Assembly: GCA_028023455.1 (NCBI GenBank)
Contig: JAQFVV010000446.1
Span: forward strand, 510,074-574,073
Reading direction: 5' to 3'
Length of the DNA: 64,000 nt
Origin: Epiperipatus broadwayi
Lineage: Eukaryota > Onychophora > Udeonychophora > Euonychophora > Peripatidae
A program made the position numbers and the translations under genes. Below, in pieces: positions 56,917 to 64,000 of the stretch (its first letter is position 1; each line of letters opens with the position of its first letter). The notes below the pieces were generated by a model that ran no database searches, was not told the DNA's origin, and worked only from the letters and a program-made list of their open reading frames with translations.

Positions 56917-57789
56917 CCGATGAACCAATTCTTGGTAGATCATAGGGAATTTAAGAGTATCTCTCCCAACTGCCCATTATGTGACCAGGAGGAGGAGGAT
57001 ATTGATCATCTTATCTCCCATTGTTCAAAACTTAGAGACATGGAAATAAAATTGAGATCTAGTATTAGATCAGGATACTCTCAGACATTGGACATCAGCA
57101 GGGCACTGAGAACTGGAGAATTTGCTATAATCCGAATGACAACCATGATTCTCTTTGCAACAGTGTTTTTAGAGACGACTTAGCAAACCCATGGTGATTC
57201 TTCAATTAACATCTTTGTGGTCTGAAAACCAGAGTCTATCTTATAACTTCCCCCAGACTGTATGCAAACACGTGGGAACAGATCACTCTGAATGAAATGA
57301 CAATTATTCTTCTTAAACTGACATCCAAGTTGTAAAACGACTTGTCAACTGAAACTAGAAGAGAGAAGATAGAAGAAAGAAAAGTCAAGAAAAAAAAAAG
57401 AATGAAGATAGAAAAAAAGATAAGGACAGGAAGAATGGGGAAAAGAAGAAAGAACATAAAGAAAATAAAGCCAACTACCAAATGAAAAATGGCTGCTTGA
57501 TTTGACACGGTGATGTAAATTCAAGTTCAATTGTAATCAATGTGAATGAAGATAGAAAAAAGGATAAGGACAGGAAGAATGGGGAAAAGAAGAAAGAACA
57601 TAGATAAAAGAAAACAAAGCGAACTACCAAATGAAAAATGGCTGCTTGATTTGACATGGTGATGTAAATTCAAGTTCAGTTGTAATCAATGTAAATAAAG
57701 ACTAAAGCAAATATAAATGAATAGAGCTGTAATCTAATGTAATCTGTAAAATCTGATTCCAATAAATGTTTCCTTAATAAATAAATAAA
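56917..57789 (+). mobile_element. 5'-truncated LINE inserted in the array
   Basis: It begins inside an 87-codon frame (56920-57183) with CPLCDQEEEDIDHLISHCSK, the CCHC-type motif at the C-terminus of many LINE reverse transcriptases, and ends in TAG. A 3' UTR of about 600 bp follows, finishing in AATAAATGTTTCCTTAATAA plus further AATAAATAAA repeats as a tail. Array sequence on the left (CTAGAACTCTTTCATT) and right (ACATTCTCATTGCTGAC) is continuous in other units (near 54277), giving the empty site. Confidence 0.85.
57401..57684 (+). repeat. 142-bp tandem duplication in the LINE 3' UTR
   Basis: GAATGAAGATAGAAAAAA starts at 57401 and again at 57543. Each copy continues through GGACAGGAAGAATGGGGAAA, ATGAAAAATGGCTGCTTGAT and ATTCAAGTTCA. 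The two copies differ at only a few positions. Confidence 0.88.
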
Positions 57790-57971
57790 AACATTCTCAT
57801 TGCTGACTTATACCTTTTACAAAAACTAAAAAAATACAATCAACTTCATCCTGTATATGTATGTATTTTAATGTAAAAGGATAATGTATTTATTATTTAT
57901 AAATTTATTATTATATTTTTAAGTCTGCATATAAATAAGTGTGCTTAAGAAGATTGTAAGTAACCCTTACA

Positions 57972-58581
<610 letters not shown>

Positions 58582-58830
58582 GGGATTAATATTGTTAAGT
58601 GGATAAGCAGATAGTATACATATAAAATACGTAGATTAATGAATACACAGATAGATATATTAATAGATAAATGGATAAATACAAATAAATAGATAAATTA
58701 TTATATAGATGGATAAATAGAAGGATATATTGTCATACAGAACTGATAAAAACAATTACGGTGATAGTTGCTGATACTAACTGTAACATCAACATATACA
58801 TCATTTTCTTAATGATTATTTCTTTACTAG

Positions 58831-58965
58831 ACTGATGATGCTGGCAATATTTCCCAAAGACAACAGTTACGAAAGCATCTGCAATGTAGCTTTAAATGGT
58901 AGGTATCTGGATAATGTCTATCCAAAAAAAATTATTTTAAACAAAATACTAAAGCTTGGGGTTAT
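58831..58965 (+). pseudogene. Broken copy of the first GALNT exon
   Basis: Aligned to 536-670, the borders TTTACTAG and GTAAGT are kept. The codon after CAATGT is lost, and a 4-base insertion turns TGGTATCTG into TGGTAGGTATCTG. The result is a TAG stop 25 codons in, then a frameshift. Further changes follow (AAAAAAAATTATTTT for GAAAAATTTCTTTTT). The reading before the break is still close ([15 protein letters not shown]). It is a non-processed pseudo-exon, unable to supply a functional lectin linker. Confidence 0.9.
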
Positions 58966-60659
58966 GTAAGTAACTTTTTAATAGTATTAATTTATTTTTA
59001 TTAATGTTAATAATAAGAGTACATTTACTATGAAATCAAACGTGTGAACAAATTTTTTCTACTCTTTAAGTAAGTGGTTTAAGAGGAAGGAAATGAATAT
59101 TCACTATTTTCTTATATCTCACTCTTTTAAAATAAATAAAAACCATTTCTTGATAGCCTTTAAAATTCCCATGTTGGTTAAAGATAAGGTTGTGGATAAA
59201 GTGAAATTATAATGTTTATTCGGAAATAAGTTTAAAGAATAATAAAAATACATTTATTCTACATCTGTCGGACATTAATATGTGGCTTCTTATGGTAAAC
59301 CATAAATCTAAATATATAGTATATGCTGGAATCGTAATAATTTTTTTATTTTGTATTAAGATCTCACATTATTAATTTATTGTTGATAGTTCTGTATATG
59401 GTGTTGTTGCAATAATAGTGTGCGTGAGTTTAGAGATGATGTTTCATGAATTGACTCTGTCACTAAAATGTCACATGACCTCTTGGGCAACAAATCTTTG
59501 GAATATTTTTTTTAATTGTTGATAATAATTAAAACATTTTTTATAAACTGTTGTAAACCCATTTTAAGCCTACTTTCAAATAATGGATTTGTATAAACTA
59601 CAATATCTGGTTGAATGCACAATATAATGGACCAATGAAATGACAATAAAAATAAATAAATGGTCAATAGCATAAACAGGTAATTGGAGAGCAAGGCTAC
59701 TGAATCTCATTGTTCAAGTAAAAAAGGGAATCTGACTATATACTGGAAGTCTATTGAGAGGGTGATTTGACAATTGTCAGACATCAAATGACAGTAAGCT
59801 CATTGTCCACTATTTTGTAGAAGCGCAGTGGTATTTATTCAAGCCTGGGACAGGCAGCTTCTAACTACAGTCATTATCATACTTGCACATGAGGCAGTCA
59901 TTTGTGGAGTGGAATTGTCAGGACTCAAAATAAGAATCTCAGCATTCCTTCCTAAGCATGCGTTGTACAATGTAAAACTAAGCTTGAACAATTCACTAAT
60001 TACGATGAAGATGACATATTTAAAATTGTATGCCCTTAATTACTAAGATTAAGATACCTATAATAAATATCTTAATATATATGCATCAAGTTGTTTGTCA
60101 TTATTGAATGATTGGATTATTATTCAAGCTATACTATCGATATAAACACAACAGTATTCAAATGGTGCATATATGCGTAATTGAAAATTGTACATAAATT
60201 AACTACTCGAACAAAATTTAAATAAATAAGTTAGGCAAATCAGTGGAAGTGACATTAGTATGCTAAAATAAGCAGCCTATCTGCACTCACGGTACAATTA
60301 TTTCGTGGCATCAAAACAATTCACAAGCTCGTTGTGCAACCACTGCTATATTCCAAACTCTTGTCAAATTTCAGAGCATGATGATTTGTTCCATAGGATT
60401 GGAGAACGAGTGTTAATAATTAATTTCTAATTGTATACGTATATGCACTATTCTAGTTTATACTTCAACTAACTTCAAAATCTTAATATTTTTTTTAATT
60501 CTGATTTTTGTAATGGATAATTAATAATAAGTGGTTAATTTTTATTTTAAAAACCAAGTAACAAAAGTATAAATTCGTGGAACTCAAATAAATATTAGTA
60601 CCCAAAGCATGCAGTAGATGTCACTATTAAACGCATCTTTTTTTTTTTTCTAAATTACC

Positions 60660-60690
60660 TTGCTTTTTTTGTGTGTGTGTGTGTGTGTCG
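60660..60690. repeat. (GT)n microsatellite
   Basis: A T run followed by GTGTGTGTGTGTGTGTGTG lies in copy B where copy A has (TA)n at 3108-3120. Confidence 0.9.
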
Positions 60691-61440
60691 AATGCGTTGG
60701 CCGGGAAGCGAAACAATGCCAAAAGCTTGGAAGGCAGTGGAAAAGTTATTAATTCTGGCATGCAAGACACACATGTACTTGTCCAGCTCTGTTATGGTCT
60801 ATACTCACATTCTTCTATGACTCCTAAGCAATAAACTATTCAATTATTTTATTCAAATAGAAGATTTTAGGATTCTGTACAATAATAATTAGAAATCATT
60901 ATTATGATAATAATTATTTATTTCAATTTTTTTAATTTTTAGAATGACTAATTAACTTAATTTTTTTAAAAGAAAAAAGGAATTGATTTTTTTGTTTGGT
61001 TGGGCTGTTTACTAAATGCAAAGTAATTTGTATTAAATTCTCTAAAGAACTACAGTTATAAATACAATTATCTAATTATTTATATCAGATACTAAAAATC
61101 TGTTACATCGAAGTTTGAGTAACTATAATTCCGCTAATATTTTAGATATATTAAACAACCTCCATACATTGTAATGTGAAATGTGAATAACTCCATGTGT
61201 GAGTATGGTTAAAATTTTAAAAATCAGATAATATTAATCTTTAACCGAGGTTTAAAGTTTATATCTGTGCTAGAGATAATCTCTAGTTTAATAAATGATT
61301 AATAATAATCATTATTGTATTTATCTGAGGTGGATGGTGTCAAAATTGTGACTAGAGTAAGTTTGACAGTTGCAAATAAAAACGTAATAATCTAATATTT
61401 GAGCTTAAAAAAATAAAATATTTTATCTCAGGAAATTTCT

Positions 61441-61634
61441 ATCAAGTTATCTGGCAGTAATACATAGAAGTGTTTTACATTGAAGGGTTTTGGTTTAATT
61501 GTCCAGCTGATTTTATTTTCGTTAATTCTTTAATAATTAATTTAATACAGATGTCTCTAAGACTAGGGATTATTTTATTATATGACATTTAATAAATTAA
61601 ACGGAATCACAACTAAATTATATTATTTTATCCT
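61441..61634. other. Spacer between duplication copy B and foldback
   Basis: AT-rich; nothing recognised. Confidence 0.5.
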
Positions 61635-62058
61635 TTTAAATACAAATGGATTCGAACTCAGACTTTCACACAACCCTCAACTCTCCAAGTCATCTCATAT
61701 TGCTGACCCACCTGATCACATACATGTTGAAAAGATAAATAATCGCCAATATGAATATTTTGTGCTAAACCAGCACTCATCAATTGGTCCAGATTACCAT
61801 CTCCACACATATATACAATCAGCTTTATATTAAGATAGCCAATCTTCAAACGGACAGGCTTCAAACTACTCCAACTCACAACTCTTCAGCCTTCCATTTC
61901 ATTGAAAATCTGATGATGGAATGTTCAAAACCCTCATCAGTGCCAAGATTGTCACCTTACCCATGCTGACATAGTCATTCTAACCCCTCATGTAGAGGAG
62001 AATAATTCATTTTAATACATATGCGAGGGATGGGCAGACCTTAAATGCACTTTGTCTC
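61635..62058 (-). mobile_element. Foldback family, left arm
   Basis: It carries TTCGAACTCAGACTTTCACA, CATCTCATATTGCTGACCCA, CAGCACTCATCAATTGGTCC, TTCATTGAAAATCTGATGAT and AACCCCTCATGTAGAGG, reaching the loop sequence AGGGATGGGCAGACC. It extends further into the centre than the other members. It is followed directly by a second element. Confidence 0.8.
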
Positions 62059-62695
62059 AGTATGTAAATTAATACACTGTACAGGCTTACACCTGCACAT
62101 ACCAATATATATGTAATATATATGGGGTTCGAATTCAGACTTTCACACAACCCTCAACTCTCCAAGCCATCTCATATTGCTGACCCACCTGATCACACAC
62201 ATGTTGAAAAGATAATCACCAATATAAAGGCCTGCCCATCCCTCACATATGTATGTAAAATGGATTATTCTCCTGTACATGAGGGGTCAGAATGACTATG
62301 TCAACATGTGTAGAATGACAACCTTGGCACTAACGAAGACTTTGAACATTCCATCATCAGATTTTCAATGAAATGGAAGGCTGAAGTGTTGTGAGTTGGA
62401 GTAGTTTGAATCCTGTTCATTAAAGTATGAAGATTGGCTATGTTAATATAAAGCTGAGCACTGATTGTTTATATGTGTGGAGATGGTAATCTGGACCAAT
62501 TGATGAGTGCTGGTTTAGCACAAAATACGTTTATTGGTATTATTTACTTTTCAATATGTGTGTGATCAGGTGGGTCAGCAATATGAGATGGCTTGGAGAG
62601 TTGAGGGTTGTGTGAAAGTCTGAGTTCGAATCCCATATATTACATATATATATGTATGTGCAGGTGTAAGCCTGTACAGTGTATTAATTTACATT
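62059..62695. mobile_element. Foldback element with complete outer ends
   Basis: Outer ends are inverted repeats: TGTAAATTAATACACTGTAC at 62060 and GTACAGTGTATTAATTTACA at 62674. The left arm is short (to about 62225). The right arm is long, holding the centre (AGGGGTCAGAATGACTATGT) and the whole right side (TGGACCAATTGATGAGTGCT, GATCAGGTGGGTCAGCAATA). The end hairpin CAGGTGTAAGCCTG is present on both sides. Confidence 0.8.
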
Positions 62696-63745
62696 TTAAA
62701 TATAAAAGAATTTATTTCTGAAAATGAGCTATAATTGAAATGTATAACAATATATTAATTCAAAGTGACTTCACGTTATAATGACATACATTATTTAAAT
62801 AAACTGATTGTAAAAATCTATTTATTTCTAAGAAATTGTATTGATAAGAGAATTTTGTTATTAAAATGTCTTTTTATAATCAATTCGTCTACATTGTAAA
62901 TATCAAGTCTTAACATTGCAAATTATTAAAACTTCATTTCTCTGTGCCATTAAAAACCTCTTCACTACCATGATTCTAGCAACTGTGATTGGAAGAATGT
63001 TATATATGAAGGAATGTTATAAGTAGAAATGCTATTTATGGAGGATTGTCTTAAAGAAAGGAATGTTGACTATGAGAAATATAGGCAATTTGTTACTGCA
63101 ATGGAATATAATCAATGCAGTTCAGAAAATGTAAATACATAGTAGTAGAGTAAATAATCAGTCTGATAGAAGTCTACAGAGAGAAACTCAAGAGAATACT
63201 GAGCAGGCAGATGCAGAGAACTCAGTACAGAGGCACATGATGATCTATAGCACATGGCAGATAACATGTTGGACATGATAAACACTGTGAAGGAATAATG
63301 TGGGCTAATTGATTATTGAAGCTTATTAAAAAGGACTTAGCTTTGATCAAAGTCAAGCAACTTGATATCACATTGAAAAGTTAGACTAGTCCATTTCCAC
63401 ACTGAAAAACATTAAGGGAGCATATAGCATAAAGTCTTTACATCGTGTGCATATATATATATATATATGTTCATATAAATGTTGTACAAGTCGCAGATAT
63501 AAAAAAATCATGTTTTGTTTGGGGGGGGAGTTATCCCTGCAAGATTTTAATTTAAAAATTCCAATGTTTCGACTTGATCACACAAGCTTACCTGGGAAAT
63601 AAAAACTATATAATTGTAGAGGTGCTGCAAACAGTGTTAATAAAAATATTTGTAGAGACACCGGAACTTCACAACTAAAAAATTGGTATATAAAATTGGA
63701 AAAAATAAATAAAAATTTCAGGGAAATTTATTTTTTTTAAAATTT
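62696..63745. other. Intergenic sequence
   Basis: A (TA)n tract at 63453-63470, a G8 run near 63522, and no recognisable gene. Confidence 0.5.
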
Positions 63746-63749
63746 TGTA

Positions 63750-64000
63750 AATAGGAAAAAGTTTACATGTTCATCGCATTTGTTGATACAATTGGTCTTT
63801 TTAGTATTCCAATAGCTTTTCTGATCTTACATTAGTAATGGTTTTCACATCTGATAGAATACTGGTCTTAGGAAAATCAATATTGTGATCTGAATCCATA
63901 GCATTGGCTGAGAGTGCTGATGATGATGAATTTTGCTTTACTACATGAGCATGTTCATCCCTTCTTGCACTGATGTGATGATTGATCATACCCAAATAAA
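63750..64000 (-). pseudogene. Penelope-like element, GIY-YIG C-terminal fragment (runs off window)
   Basis: The - strand frame 63995-63801 reads ISARRDEHAHVVKQNSSSSA, then SDHNIDFPKTSILSDVKTIT and NVRSEK. The pattern R..EH...K..SSAL....(D/G)HNIDF..T.IL is the second half of the GIY-YIG endonuclease of Penelope-like elements. It parallels the left arm at 12.7-13.4 kb (RQEEH, NHNINF, NIL). The expected His in SALA.H is Asn here. A frameshift after VRSE leaves the C-terminal KRPI segment in another frame. The rest lies beyond the window. Confidence 0.75.

Larger units (their letters stand above)
51757..57880 (+). repeat. Tandem array of about 1.0-1.15 kb units (4 full, 1 partial)
   Basis: Corresponding points recur at 52760, 53911, 54955 and 56536 (after a CTTCAACTTCAG-like sequence), spaced 1151, 1044 and 1581 bp. 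The last interval includes a foldback insertion of about 780 bp and loses about 230 bp. Shared blocks: CATTTGTACACCGAATATGT, GATGGTGCAATATTTCTCAG, TCTGAATGTCAACAATGTAC, TTATTTCAAATAAATACT, AATAAGAACATTCTCATTGC and TGTTGAGGTGGTCCA. A partial unit starts near 51760, right beside the truncated gypsy pol. Units are well diverged. Confidence 0.85.
58600..61440 (+). repeat. Segmental duplication, copy B
   Basis: Direct copy of 290-3620 without the solo LTR. It has its own changes: about 230 bp extra at 61141-61380 (with TTAGATATATTAAACAACC at the start) and an insert at about 60670-60740 (GT repeat plus CGAATGCGTTGGCCGGGAAG). None of the later GALNT exons follows it, so the duplication took only one exon plus flanking intron. 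Confidence 0.9.

Noticed and set aside
61658-61879. 73-codon - strand frame in a foldback arm, and similar frames at 41595, 48481, 61582 and 61784
   Set aside because: They are readings of the foldback repeat; frames are not conserved between copies.

Overview
This is AT-rich animal nuclear DNA: spliced exons with GT/AG introns, many retroelement remnants, foldback elements and long GATA microsatellites. The mix of Penelope-like, Ty3/gypsy and LINE elements, very long introns and GATA arrays suggests a lophotrochozoan, possibly a cephalopod mollusc. That placement is an inference and is not proven by the sequence.

The only convincing host gene is the 3' part of a polypeptide N-acetylgalactosaminyltransferase (GALNT) gene on the + strand. 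Four exons, all joined in phase 0, lie at 536-670, 6841-6939, 10079-10216 and 18500-18640. They encode about 170 residues: the end of the catalytic region and the whole C-terminal ricin-type lectin domain. A stop codon and ATTAAA polyadenylation signals follow. The catalytic part lies upstream of the window.

Layout. 1-3620: GATA tract, GALNT exon and intron sequence that recurs at 58600-61440 with a broken copy of the exon; a solo LTR sits in the first copy only. 3620-18500: introns with LINE, SINE-like and Penelope-like debris, including a head-to-head Penelope pair at 12.4-14.2 kb. 18.7-22.1 kb: intergenic. 22078-35048: a decayed Ty3/gypsy-type element on the - strand, flanked by about 3.06 kb direct repeats. 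35-49.6 kb: intergenic, with LINE pieces, hairpins, a minisatellite and foldback elements. 49.7-51.75 kb: 3' end of a second gypsy element. 51.76-57.9 kb: a tandem array of about 1.0-1.15 kb units, interrupted by a foldback element and a 5'-truncated LINE. 57.97-58.58 kb: GATA array. 58.6-61.4 kb: second copy of the duplication. 61.6-62.7 kb: foldback elements. 63.7-64.0 kb: another Penelope fragment running off the window.

The most interesting signals are four. First, a foldback family shares a tail with a Penelope-like element. Second, the 1.1 kb tandem array keeps a common open frame. Third, the paired GALNT duplication provides an empty site that dates and bounds an LTR insertion. Fourth, the gypsy element's terminal repeats look much younger than its ruined coding region. 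All identity statements are by eye; no alignment or search was run.
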